Counted from the stretch's first letter, positions 17,901 through 26,506 are shown. The stretch: 64,000 nt of DNA from Lederbergia graminis (GCF_042655485.1 NZ_JBHSMC010000020.1:62001-126000), one strand, 5' to 3'. Notes: a model not told the origin generated them from the letters alone. A program made the numbers and translations.

Positions 17901-18256
17901 AATAAATCATTTTCAACCATAAATCGTTGAGCAAACCCTGAAAGTCCGTATTGTTGAAAATTAATATCCAGAAACATATTATTATTTTCAATAACACTAA
18001 TATAAGAAGAAAAATCAGGATTAATAGTTGGTAAAATATTATTAGTCTTTTTTGATATAAACTGGAACCCCCTTAAACTGAGTTCATCTACAATTTTAAA
18101 AAACAATTCTCTATCTTTAATATATACATTTCTAATTTCGTTTAGAGGGATTTTTCGTTCAATTATTTCAACATCTCTAAAAAAAACATTTAAATATTGA
18201 CTGTGAATGTCTTGTACATTATCGATATAAGAAGGGATTAAAATATATTCATTCAT
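14981..18256 (-). CDS. Large HhH / sigma-region-4-like DNA-binding protein
   Basis: 1091 residues, first gene of the five-gene operon (AGGAGAT, ATG 18256). Two helix-hairpin-helix-like units, near residues 225-250 (EMRGIGTYKFNKVIEVLDQY) and 310-345 (QLTGVGKKRIDQVIEALEEF), are followed by a sigma-70 region 4-like helix-turn-helix near 442-465 (KTLEEMGEAIGVTRERARQI). The remaining about 600 residues are mixed alpha/beta and unrecognised. No catalytic motif was seen. It is probably the target-recognition or sensor subunit, since the downstream genes supply nuclease, helicase and ATPase. A true sigma factor is unlikely because the region 2 core is absent. The preceding 150 bases include TTGACC but no convincing -10. 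Confidence 0.72.
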   Translation of the reverse strand: MNEYILIPSYIDNVQDIHSQYLNVFFRDVEIIERKIPLNEIRNVYIKDRELFFKIVDELSLRGFQFISKKTNNILPTINPDFSSYISVIENNNMFLDINFQQYGLSGFAQRFMVENDLFFNHIPLKGFQYFNASLNLIELENEFRLAGFEIQHNEGGNEKSVIPPLKIQHSSNYSTDSVNHSNEENVASVPIEWVFRDNIYRSFKRFCKQKNLEDLNDIREEHLNQFKEMRGIGTYKFNKVIEVLDQYKNADNADKVLSLEELPSRNNSLPDFNSFALYVPVKDVFYERKYVKWMNHCKQNKIKTIGDITWEHIVDFSQLTGVGKKRIDQVIEALEEFDKETKENASSVFSAGYIFPYIKEHELPDIFSMVNIDGVGSGLPAIKMYEIEGKPISEIKANSDLKLYELYQKLQKLMQPREIFSNFKKNKMTARDQLIIQNRFVEEKTLEEMGEAIGVTRERARQIEKKFVSKFKNYLESKQLPLILSLMYPNKKFIFSTVLLELLGEEHSDIIALLKFHPNMMNYLPDIDSFFFNMEEKNEFVEKINDFLEDLPDIFKLSEYQSRIHEFLNFDSQINFETIFESYGLIHYGKFYSRYKLRMTHVLDFIFKYYISGPLKLDEAGINHLRQLALEHFDYQLSDSDRTVDARLRDSKHVLLVEKNTFEWFDPESIEPSLIDSISTYIKDRFNEIEVVNVEEIYLGLQHVMENYHISSKLHLYSLIKYFLEDEFIVGKGNTLNIYRDSSEKLAIEERLVMTIENLGGTTTKDEIEKQLNWQRYKIDLGISKSKQILPWGKNTVKLFSHLLITDEEREELNKLIESCFEKGYTTSSILFENMLFNRKLAPFIQKNGIDHNQKIASLVKSLYPFIKGHLNFLYYEGSKFTNFEEVLVHHFKNEATRSEIQAFIMKHGYKELMVSILITSIVEKDLFTEIDLGLYYPTSKFQISEDAIEALTQYIETQMKDKAYLSLNLLEGYRTVLPSVDFRWNPFSMKSVLIKNGYRQIQKIYQDYRYDMIIIVSEKSKIKSFEELVHFILFHEYQGNLHESDVYDFLANKGILRKRDSIYEKVLPYEIKNDGTLIKVDEIGMVKLK

Positions 18257-18904
18257 TAATATCTCCTCAAAATAGTGATTTAAAAACTAATTCCTTAACA
18301 CAACCTTATAACTCTATCATTCCAGTTCAAACTGTATGAGGTCAACCTGTTTTAGATGATTTTTACAATTTTTTTATACCACCGACAATCATAATTAATT
18401 TTTGATATCTCCCTATCTAAAGCTATTTATCTTCAAATTGACACATTAGTAACTCACATCAGTAAGCAATTCATAGGTAAATTATACTATAAGAACGAAA
18501 TAATTTGTGTACTATATTCCGAATTATATTTTTATTTTTCATCCCTTAATGGTTATGAAATGAAAGTAAAAAACTTTATTCATACACTTTTTCCTTGTTA
18601 TCGAACTTATAATCAAAAGTATTTTTAACAATTGTAATGCATTATAAACTACCTCCAGACTTTCGATTAAAATTAAAATCAACATATGCGTAATTTTACA
18701 GACTTTATATGGATTTAACTGTTTCTTGTAATGTAAATTTTTTTGGCTTTTCATATCAAAGAAGTCAACAAGAAAACAAACGAGTATTTGCTATTAAGGT
18801 TTAATTTATAGCATATATATATAATCTAATTAAGTTATGATACTTGTTTTAAACCACATGTTATTTGACACTTAAGCACATACACTAATTATTAACTCAC
18901 TTAA
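18257..18904. other. Long AT-rich intergenic stretch without a recognisable gene
   Basis: Upstream of the five-gene operon. I see no credible reading frame; the longest frame (18539-18754, minus) lacks a ribosome binding site and recognisable composition. It should contain the operon promoter. Confidence 0.5.
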
Positions 18905-19388
18905 CAATTTACACCTCATCATCTATTCTCATATATCTAATACGACTTTCATCATCAGGCGATAGACCAACACACTTAATTACCCCCTACAATCTATACC
19001 TATTGAATCCGAGATTATCATTATTTTTTGCAAGGACTGCTCTTTTACGATCTAGATTGATTTCATCTATATATGTGTTCTTTCTGTTTTCAACATTTCT
19101 CGATCTTAATGTGATTCGTCAATATATGACCAGTATTCTGATTTGTAGTTAATTCAACCAATAGCTGCTGGTTTAGTAGCTCCATCAATTATAATTGATA
19201 GTTTTGGATACCATAATCACGTGTTATCTATTATTCTAAAACAACTTTTTTGATATCTTTTCGCATTCATACCAAAGATGGTATTTGAAATATCCTTAAA
19301 GCTTATGTACTCGTAAATGGATAAATAATCTTGCTGTTTCATTATTTGTAACTCTTCTTCATACATAATCCACTTTTTAGACTCTTCT
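18905..19388 (-). pseudogene. Truncated AbaSI/PvuRts1I-like gene (copy B)
   Basis: Closely matches the C-terminal two thirds of the intact gene at 23195-24079 over nearly 490 bases, in the same orientation. Its translation keeps blocks such as YEEELQIMKQQDYLSIYEYI and AKRYQKSCFRIIDNT. It has internal stops and frameshifts, and homology ends abruptly near 19388, so the N-terminal nuclease domain is missing. This is a decayed duplicate that lies just upstream of the five-gene operon, while copy A lies just downstream of it. Confidence 0.85.
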
Positions 19389-19689
19389 ATAATGTATAGT
19401 TCCATTTTATTCATAAAAAAATCTTGCAATGTTACTATAGATTAATATTACATCTGCTAAAATAATTAAAAAATGAAAAAGGACTTATTAGTTCTACTTT
19501 CTCCCCTTCATTCCAATTACTTTAACGTTGGATTTTATCACATAAAACAGTTATAAAAGTATTTTCAGAACAATTTGTCATAATTTATCTAAAAATGTTA
19601 ATTTCCTTTGAATAGAGCAATTCATAAGTTATATAATAAGGTGATGAAATTAATAGTTTTCTAGCATTTTATAAAGATAAGTATAATTA

Positions 19690-20140
19690 GAAATGCTGTA
19701 TCTACGAGCATGTCCTTCCTGAATTGAAGAGTATTACTGTAGGGAAAGAGATTTGTATATTACATTTTGCAACGTGTGATAGAACGGACTTTTCATATGA
19801 TGGAAATGATAAAAGTTTAGTGTTCTAATTGTATAAGTAGAATACATAAAGCATTAGGAGAGTTATCCCTTGTTAAATGTCCTCATGGCAAATAAAAATA
19901 CAGAAAAGGCTGTTAATTATAATTTGGCGCGGTAATTGGATAGCAGAAGGAGTCAATCACAAGCCCGAACATATTACTCATCATTCATGAGGGGGGGCGT
20001 ACTAATAAATTTGAAGTGCACACCAAGAAATGGCTAGTATTTTATAGTACATACGGTAAAGGGTCCCCTCTTGGCTTGTGGGTTTTGCAATATATACAAT
20101 ATGTTTTTGACAGATCCATCTTAAATAATGAAACAAAAAG
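19690..20140 (+). pseudogene. Decayed coding remnants upstream of Septu
   Basis: No intact gene, but protein-like stretches appear with stops between them. One cysteine-bearing run (CSNCISRIHKALGELSLVKC) covers about 19829-19890. Another about 50-codon open run near 19990-20170 contains KFEVHTKKWLVFYSTYGKGS. I do not recognise either family. Three nested inverted repeats overlap the second run (19958-19965/20073-20080, 19989-19994/20065-20070, 19999-20003/20046-20050), so a structured RNA is an alternative reading. The rest of 19389-20290 shows nothing further. Confidence 0.35.
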
Positions 20141-20290
20141 CGTTACTTTTCTATTTTTTCTTACTATATGATTAAGTAATAAAGATAGTTTTCAACGCAA
20201 ACGAAGGTATGACTTTACTCGGGTTATTAAACAAAACTTATTTTTATTAGTAAAATATCTATTAAAAGTAAATGAAAGGTATTGAAAAAA

Positions 20291-21895
20291 ATGAAATTTT
20301 TGGTACATCCTGTAGGTTTTATCGTTCCTTCAAAACCGGTTTCTCAGCTTTACCTTGTGGAAGATAACTGGAATGATTGGTTTACCTATAAGACGATGTA
20401 TACACTTTACTATGTAGATGAAGATAGTGAAAAACACCTTATAGGAAGTGTTAAAATAGGTCAGCTTGATATGGATAAAGAAATGATGAGGCCTGACATT
20501 CCGAGTGATTTTGAGAAACTTAGTGATGATTACTTTTCTCTGGGGCAAGATGTTAGCTATTACTCAAATCTGCACTCATTGGGTGATGATACTCGACACA
20601 ATATTTTAGACGCACTAAATGATATAGCCTTAAAACCTACAGTTTATGAGAAAGCAAGGTACTATGATGTTACAGTCAATTCCTTGATGCGTAACGTTCG
20701 TCACACATCTGTTACAGGACAATACCGGAGGTTAGCTAATGGTAACGCAAAACTCACAAATTACAAATTCACATATACTGGACCTAATATTCGAGGTGTG
20801 GAACGTGTCAATTTATCATTCGAGGTCAACCCAAGGTCAAATCCACCTACTAACATACATGTACTTATAGGAAGAAATGCTGTAGGCAAAACACATATGA
20901 TTAATAATATGATTAACTCACTAATTGACCAAAATTCATCTGAAGATAAAGCCGGCTTCTTTTCTACAGTATCAGATGAAATTAGTAAAGAAGATCTTTT
21001 TGCAAATGTTGTTTCTGTTTCTTTTAGTGCGTTTGACCAAACAGAACCACTACCGGAGCGAAGAGGAAACTCTGATGGTATCCCTTATTCATATGTCGGT
21101 TTAAAAAAGATTAAAAAGAAAAATCAAAAAGAACTTCCTCCTAAGAGCCCTGAAAACTTAAAACAAGAGTTTGCAAGTAGCCTTCACGCTATAAAAAGTA
21201 GTTCCAAAACAACCAGATGGTTACGTGCTATCGAAATGTTAACTGCAGATCCTATTTTTAAAGAAGCTGACGTCGCCAGTATTCTTCGTCCACTCGAAAA
21301 TGATAATATAATTGATGAATCAAAGGATAAACAAACAACTGATGTTTTTGATAGAGAATCGGATGACGATATACTTCTCAAGCAAAGAGCGCAACATTTT
21401 TTCCACCGATTGAGCTCAGGACATAAGATTGTTTTACTTACACTAACTCGGTTAGTAGAGACTGTAGAAGAGCGTACTCTTGTACTGTTGGACGAGCCAG
21501 AAGCACATCTTCATCCACCATTATTATCTGCCTTTACTCGAGCTTTATCTGATCTGCTAATAAGTAGGAATGCAGTTGCTATTATCGCTACCCATTCACC
21601 GGTTATTTTACAGGAAGTGCCCCGCAGTTGTGTATGGAAACTTAGGAGATCAGGTACTACCCTTCAGTACAGTCGTACTGAAATAGAAACCTTTGGGGAA
21701 AATATAGGAGCCTTAACAAGGGAAATTTTTGAACTAGAAGTTACGTATTCCGGTTTCTACAAAATGCTGAAAGATGCTGTGGATAAAATTGGTGACTACA
21801 ACAGGATTCTTGAGCACTTTAATAATGAACTTGGAAGGGAAGCGCGAGGTATTGTTCGGGCCCTATTAGCTTCAAAAAATAGGGAGGACGAATAA
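20291..21895 (+). CDS. ptuA: Septu system ATPase PtuA
   Basis: 534 residues from ATG 20291 (GAAAGG at 20274-20279 gives a spacing of 11; a TTG at 20282 is too close to it). An OLD/ABC-type ATPase: Walker A GRNAVGKT near residue 194, signature SSGHKIVLLTL near 374, Walker B LVLLDEPEAHLHP near 397 and H-loop ATHSP near 433, with no TOPRIM domain. The next gene, one base downstream, encodes an HNH nuclease, the defining two-gene Septu arrangement. PtuA assembles with PtuB, senses phage and licenses nuclease activity. There is no reverse transcriptase nearby, so it is not a retron-associated version. Confidence 0.88.
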   Translation: MKFLVHPVGFIVPSKPVSQLYLVEDNWNDWFTYKTMYTLYYVDEDSEKHLIGSVKIGQLDMDKEMMRPDIPSDFEKLSDDYFSLGQDVSYYSNLHSLGDDTRHNILDALNDIALKPTVYEKARYYDVTVNSLMRNVRHTSVTGQYRRLANGNAKLTNYKFTYTGPNIRGVERVNLSFEVNPRSNPPTNIHVLIGRNAVGKTHMINNMINSLIDQNSSEDKAGFFSTVSDEISKEDLFANVVSVSFSAFDQTEPLPERRGNSDGIPYSYVGLKKIKKKNQKELPPKSPENLKQEFASSLHAIKSSSKTTRWLRAIEMLTADPIFKEADVASILRPLENDNIIDESKDKQTTDVFDRESDDDILLKQRAQHFFHRLSSGHKIVLLTLTRLVETVEERTLVLLDEPEAHLHPPLLSAFTRALSDLLISRNAVAIIATHSPVILQEVPRSCVWKLRRSGTTLQYSRTEIETFGENIGALTREIFELEVTYSGFYKMLKDAVDKIGDYNRILEHFNNELGREARGIVRALLASKNREDE

Positions 21896-21896
21896 A

Positions 21897-22739
21897 ATGC
21901 GCACTCTTCCAAGACCAACCTTCTCAGCTGGTGATGTATATCAAACCTCCATTAGTAGAGTTAGAGATAGTGCACTTAAAAAACGTTTAGAGAACTGTTT
22001 GTCAGAGGTAGTTCAAGATTCTTTAGATTACGAAATTAAAGCAAGCAATGCTCAACTACATCTATTTCCAAAGAAATCTGTAGTAAATGGTAATGTTTCC
22101 AAATTAGAAATGGAGAAAATCTATACGCGTAGAATGGTTCCAAAAAACTCGCCTGGTAGGACATATTACGAGAAATTAAGGTATCCTCTGGGTAATGACA
22201 AGTGCCCTTTTTGTGGGCAACGCCCCTCTAGTACACTTGATCATTATTTAGCTAAAAGTGATTATCCATCTTTAGTGGTTTCTCCTGTTAATTTAGTTCC
22301 TGCGTGTAAGGATTGTAATTTCATAAAGAGCAATTCTTTTCCAACTAAAAGTGAGGAAGAGACATTACACCCATATTTTGACAACATTGATGATCAACAA
22401 TGGTTATATGGTCGTGTTAACAAAACTAATCCTCCTTCTATTAGTTATTATATTGAGGCTCCTACAAACGCTTCACCTATACTCGCAGAACGTGTTAAAT
22501 ATCATTTTCAACAATACGAACTAGGTGACCTATATGCCTCTGAAGCAGCAAGTGAATTATCAGATATAGCTTTTTTAATGGATAAAATTCTAAGAGATGC
22601 CGGTCCCCAGGCTGTAAAAAAACATCTAGAGGATATTGCTGAAAGTTGTGCTAAAAACAATAAGAATTCTTGGAAAACAGCACTGTACCAAGCGCTTGCT
22701 TTAGATTCATGGTATTGTACAATTGGAGCTCTATTATAA
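21897..22739 (+). CDS. ptuB: Septu system HNH nuclease PtuB
   Basis: 280 residues. HNH core at about residues 101-145: CPFCGQRPSSTLDHYLAKSD, then VNLVPACKDCN, giving two CxxC zinc pairs around the catalytic DH and an asparagine. The C-terminal half is helical (residues 180-280) and probably contacts PtuA. It follows the ptuA stop by one base, so the two are co-translated, and a strong terminator comes next. It is the DNA-degrading effector of the system; PtuB proteins of this type are about this size. Confidence 0.88.
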   Translation: MRTLPRPTFSAGDVYQTSISRVRDSALKKRLENCLSEVVQDSLDYEIKASNAQLHLFPKKSVVNGNVSKLEMEKIYTRRMVPKNSPGRTYYEKLRYPLGNDKCPFCGQRPSSTLDHYLAKSDYPSLVVSPVNLVPACKDCNFIKSNSFPTKSEEETLHPYFDNIDDQQWLYGRVNKTNPPSISYYIEAPTNASPILAERVKYHFQQYELGDLYASEAASELSDIAFLMDKILRDAGPQAVKKHLEDIAESCAKNNKNSWKTALYQALALDSWYCTIGALL

Positions 22740-22771
22740 TAGTTCTATAAAAATCTATACAGTTCATAATT

Positions 22772-22800
22772 AAAAAGTTTGGCTTTAAGCCAAGCTTTTT
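22772..22800 (+). terminator. Terminator after ptuAB
   Basis: A 12-base-pair stem AAAAAGTTTGGC/GCCAAGCTTTTT with one G-T pair, five-base loop and T-run. The following bases up to 23194 contain no recognisable gene. Confidence 0.9.
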
Positions 22801-23194
22801 ATTATTTCGAAGTTTCCTTTTCTACTAATAGATACCCTATTGTAGCAAGTCATTGAGGAGCCTCTTCCACTACATTTCAATGAAGCACTACTTTGTCTCA
22901 CCGAAAAGTGCCACTATTAGAACGTATATGAGTTCCTTGTGGGAAAGTAGATTTAATTTTTTAGTAGGAACGAACATATGGTGTACTTGCAACTATTATG
23001 TTCACAAAACCTCTTAATCTATGGGGGAACACATTATAAAATCCCTCTTAAAATACAAGACAGTATGCAGGTTAAGTTGGCTCAATTCGATAACACAGCT
23101 TCTATATCATGCGGAATACCATTGTTGTAGAAATGTGATATTCCCCTACATTGAGTCCATTAATAGCCACATCTGTAGCAGCATAATTTCAAAC

Positions 23195-24079
23195 TCACTT
23201 CACAACTTCCACCTTATCATCTATTCTTATATACCTAACACAACTCTCATCTTCAGGTGATAGTCCTATACACTTAAAAACTCCTACAAATCTGTACCTA
23301 TTGAATCCAAGATTATCTTTATATTTTGCAAAAACCGCTCTTTTCCGATCCTGATTGATTTCTTCCATTAATGTTTTCTTTCTGTTTTCAAGCATTTCTT
23401 GATTTTGATGCGATTCGTCAATATATGACCAGTCTTCTGCTAAATGGTTCAGCCAACCAGCAGCTGCTGATTTAGTATCACCATCAATAGTAATTGATAG
23501 TTTTGGACACCATAACCACGTATTATCAATTATTCTAAAACAACTTAGTTGATATCTTTTCGCATTCTTACCAAAGACAGTATTCGCAATATCTTTTATA
23601 TCCTTAAAGCTTATGCCATCGTAAATGGATAGGTAGTCTTGCTTTTTCATCATTTGTAACTCTTCTTCATATGTCCTCCACTTTAGAGTCGTTTTTGAGG
23701 CCTTTTGCTTAATAATCCCAACAACCTCGTTAATTCTACTATTAATTTCCTCTATTGATTTACTAGCATCGATTCTAAGTATTTCAAAGTCCTCAATTGC
23801 TTCCTCACTAACTGCAGATATAATTTCATCCATACGTAATTTATCAGCTTCAACAACAGCTTGGTGATAAGCTTCATCTACTTCTATCCCTATATGTAAT
23901 TGTGGAAAATAAAGATCCATTAGAGCATGTTTACCATCATTCCGTTTTACATATTGTTGACTAACTGGTTTTAGCTCCATATTATCTAACTTATGCCATA
24001 TGGCAGTTAATATATAATTCTCATAGTCTTTTCTTTTTGTACGGGAAAATGTTTTTACTAAGTAATCACGTTTATTCAT
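23195..24079 (-). CDS. PvuRts1I/AbaSI-like modification-dependent endonuclease
   Basis: 294 residues, the size of PvuRts1I. The N-terminal Vsr-like nuclease domain has ALMDLYFPQLHIGIEVDE near residues 51-68 (Asp, Glu and Asp-Glu as likely metal ligands) after the family-like opening KRDYLVKTFSRTKRKDYENY. The C-terminal SRA-like domain contains TKSAAAGWLNHLAEDWSYID, AVFAKYKDNLG and RYRFVGVFK. Such enzymes cut DNA carrying 5-hydroxymethyl or glucosylated cytosine, a defence against modified phages. AAGGGGGAT precedes ATG 24079. Two decayed copies lie at 18.9 and 10.0 kb. It is a single-gene unit, convergent with ptuAB. Confidence 0.75.
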   Translation of the reverse strand: MNKRDYLVKTFSRTKRKDYENYILTAIWHKLDNMELKPVSQQYVKRNDGKHALMDLYFPQLHIGIEVDEAYHQAVVEADKLRMDEIISAVSEEAIEDFEILRIDASKSIEEINSRINEVVGIIKQKASKTTLKWRTYEEELQMMKKQDYLSIYDGISFKDIKDIANTVFGKNAKRYQLSCFRIIDNTWLWCPKLSITIDGDTKSAAAGWLNHLAEDWSYIDESHQNQEMLENRKKTLMEEINQDRKRAVFAKYKDNLGFNRYRFVGVFKCIGLSPEDESCVRYIRIDDKVEVVK

Positions 24080-24254
24080 TGTTAATCCCCCTTACTGACT
24101 TTACTAATACCACTAGTTTACTATTATATAATAAAGCAAATCACAAACTAACATTTCTTCAAGAACTACCTAGGTTACGATAAAAGAAAACTCAAAATAT
24201 CCACGGGTCAATTCCATCCTACCATTCGTCTAATCTTATGAAGGAGGTGCGCAG

Positions 24255-24794
24255 GTGTTTAGACCAGAACAAGAAGATATAGAAATTACGAAAGATGCCC
24301 TGTTGCATCAGATAATGATGAAGTATGGGACAGAGTTAAAGCAGATTGCCTATTTGTATGTGAATGATCGTGCTGAATGTGAAGATATCATTCAGGAAGT
24401 GTTTATTGCTTTTTATCAACATTTGGATAAGTTTCGGCATGAAGCTAGTTATAAAACTTGGCTAATTCGAATCACCATTAATAAATGCAAAGATCATCAT
24501 AAGCGTTGGAGCATTAAAAACCTGATCTATAAATCAGAAATTCGACCGGTGAATGCAAGTCCATCTTCTGAAAATGAATTTATACAACAACAACATTCTA
24601 AAGAAATAATTGAACAAGTTGCTAGTCTTTCTCCCAAATATAAAGAGGTTATCATTTTATTTTACTTTCAGGATTTGAGCATGAGAGAAATTAGTGAAGT
24701 CCTAAATATTAGTATAAATACAGTTAAATCAAGACTTTTGCGAGGGAAAGAAGCTCTTCAACAAAAACTGGAAAGGAGGAACAAACATGAATAA
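24255..24794 (+). CDS. ECF-type RNA polymerase sigma factor
   Basis: 179 residues. Region 2 (about 20-95: AYLYVNDRAECEDIIQEVFIAFYQHLDKFR, then ASYKTWLIRITINKCKDHHK) and region 4 (about 115-170: LSPKYKEVIILFYFQDLSMR, then ISINTVKSRLLRGKEAL) are both complete. Start GTG 24255 with AAGGAGGTG upstream. It overlaps the next gene by eight bases; that gene encodes a membrane protein fitting a cognate anti-sigma factor. A possible autoregulated promoter is TCAATT and CGTCTA about 50 and 25 bases before the start, but this match is weak. Confidence 0.93.
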   Translation: MFRPEQEDIEITKDALLHQIMMKYGTELKQIAYLYVNDRAECEDIIQEVFIAFYQHLDKFRHEASYKTWLIRITINKCKDHHKRWSIKNLIYKSEIRPVNASPSSENEFIQQQHSKEIIEQVASLSPKYKEVIILFYFQDLSMREISEVLNISINTVKSRLLRGKEALQQKLERRNKHE

Positions 24795-25569
24795 TTTCGA
24801 TAAGAAAATCGTGAAGAGTTATTTAAATGAAAATATTACATTTTCAAATGAAGATAGTGAAAAGATTTTGCGAAAAATTCACCAAGGTAACAATACACCT
24901 AGGAAGATTAATCTTACCTATTGGACAGTTTTAGCTTCAGCTGCCATTATCTTTCTTGTATTAGGCGGAGCTTTTCTAAAGGATACATTGGTCGGTACAG
25001 AAAACAATCATAATGTACAGGGGCATAATAATTCCACATTACCTGTAGACTTGTCTGACATTGAATCTATGAATATTGGCGCGGAAATGCCTCGTCTCTT
25101 ATATGCCGATCACAAAATAGCTGTTATGCAGGGAACATTTGGAGTTATCGTCTATAATACACAAGATTCCAAAGTAACGAACCGAATTTCATACGAGCAT
25201 ATAAAGCCTTATGGCATCTCTATGATGCTGGCATCTGTATCTGAAGATGGTACCACTATCTATATTGGAAATGATGATATGTCGAATGAATTCGAATTTA
25301 CACATCAGTACGATATTAATACGAGAGTTATCAAAGAAACTACACAACAGCCAACACATTTGTTTAGTCCTGCGAATATTGAAACGCATGGATATAATGA
25401 AGAATACGATAAATATTTCGATCTAAACTATCTAACGGGTAACACCATTGTAGAATTTGAACATTCATTTATGTATGTAAGGTCCTCAGACTGGAATATG
25501 AAAAACTTACAAATCGTTCTTTATCATTATGAAAATGGTGAGAGTACAGTTTTTGATGTTTTTAAATAG
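24787..25569 (+). CDS. Putative anti-sigma factor, single-pass membrane protein
   Basis: 260 residues. A cytoplasmic N-terminus (1-44, KIVKSYLNENITFSNEDSEK), a transmembrane helix at about 48-66 (VLASAAIIFLVLGGAFL), then an extracytoplasmic domain of about 190 residues with beta-propeller-like strands. The sigma-binding sequence has no zinc-type HxxxCxxC motif. It overlaps the sigma gene by eight bases, and AGGAGG lies inside the sigma gene's end. Its role as an inhibitor of the upstream sigma factor is inferred from position and topology. Confidence 0.75.
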   Translation: MNNFDKKIVKSYLNENITFSNEDSEKILRKIHQGNNTPRKINLTYWTVLASAAIIFLVLGGAFLKDTLVGTENNHNVQGHNNSTLPVDLSDIESMNIGAEMPRLLYADHKIAVMQGTFGVIVYNTQDSKVTNRISYEHIKPYGISMMLASVSEDGTTIYIGNDDMSNEFEFTHQYDINTRVIKETTQQPTHLFSPANIETHGYNEEYDKYFDLNYLTGNTIVEFEHSFMYVRSSDWNMKNLQIVLYHYENGESTVFDVFK

Positions 25570-25596
25570 GAGAATATTTGCTACTAAACCACACAA

Positions 25597-25630
25597 AAAA
25601 GTCCTCTTACACTTTTGTAACAGGACTTTT
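25597..25630 (+). terminator. Terminator after the sigma/anti-sigma operon
   Basis: Stem AAAAGTCCT/AGGACTTTT with an inner TACA/TGTA pair; T-run at the end. It lies 28 bases after the anti-sigma stop codon. Confidence 0.85.
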
Positions 25631-25750
25631 AAGCATCGAAAGACCTCCTCCCTTTAATAACCCGTTTTATTTGGTATAGTAATAGGTAATCACAAGGTTC
25701 CTATCTTTTGTTTTTACATAAATAGAAAGCCAAATAAGAGGTGTACAAAA

Positions 25751-26506
25751 ATGAATGATATGGATAAATACAGAAAGTTAATTGAAAACTCGAAGATAAC
25801 TGTTCTTACAGGGGCAGGTATTAGTACTGCGTCAGGTCTCCCTGATTTCCGTTCGGAGACAGGATTGTTTAATCTAGCGCCAGAGACCATCCTTTCGAGG
25901 GAATTCTTTTTTGATTATCCGGATGTTTTTTATGATTTTTTTGAGAAGTATCTTTATGTTCCAGAAGCACAGCCTAATGATGCGCACAAAATACTAGCTA
26001 AGTGGGAAAAACTTGGGGTCGTTGATTATGTCATTACGCAAAACATCGATGGCTTCCATCAAGGAGCAGGCAGCGAAAAAGTCATCGAATATCATGGTAC
26101 GATGGCTACCGCTACATGCAATAATCCGAAGTGTCGAAAACAGTACACGGTAGAAGAACTGTTGAATAGGAAGAGCATGAAAGATAAGTTCTGGGAATGC
26201 GATTGTGGCCCTTCCTCTACAAGGCGTTATATAAAACCTGATATTGTCCTATATAATGAAACCGGTAAATGGATGCAAGGTGACCACGCTAAAAAGGTGT
26301 ATGACATAGTGAACGAAGCAGAATTATTACTCGTCCTAGGTACTTCCCTTCGCGTGTACCCGTTTAGCTTTTTTATCAATTATCGCAATCCAAATGCGAA
26401 GGTGTTAATTATTAATAAGGGTGACACTACCTATGATAATGACCCTTCCATTCTTAAAATTGAAGAAGATATTGGAATAGCGTTGAAGAAGATTGATCCG
26501 TTTTAA
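25751..26506 (+). CDS. Sir2-family NAD-dependent protein deacylase (sirtuin)
   Basis: 251 residues, normal for bacterial sirtuins. NAD-binding motifs TGAGISTASGLPDFRS near residues 20-35 and TQNIDGFHQGAGS near 95-107, catalytic EYHGT His near 115, and a zinc site made of CNNPKC near 122 and CDC near 149. The GTSLRVYP segment near 197 completes the Rossmann fold. It removes acetyl or acyl groups from lysines. Monocistronic: a terminator precedes it and a hairpin follows. It lacks the Arg/Tyr pair typical of desuccinylases as far as I can see, which favours deacetylation. Confidence 0.93.
   Translation: MNDMDKYRKLIENSKITVLTGAGISTASGLPDFRSETGLFNLAPETILSREFFFDYPDVFYDFFEKYLYVPEAQPNDAHKILAKWEKLGVVDYVITQNIDGFHQGAGSEKVIEYHGTMATATCNNPKCRKQYTVEELLNRKSMKDKFWECDCGPSSTRRYIKPDIVLYNETGKWMQGDHAKKVYDIVNEAELLLVLGTSLRVYPFSFFINYRNPNAKVLIINKGDTTYDNDPSILKIEEDIGIALKKIDPF

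Noticed and set aside
18539..18754. Possible 71-residue protein on the minus strand
   Set aside because: AT-rich, no ribosome binding site, no recognisable features, and composition like non-coding DNA.
19950..20290. Retron-type non-coding RNA before ptuA
   Set aside because: Nested inverted repeats exist, but no reverse transcriptase gene is present anywhere near, and one strand reads as decayed coding sequence. Kept only as a low-interest finding.
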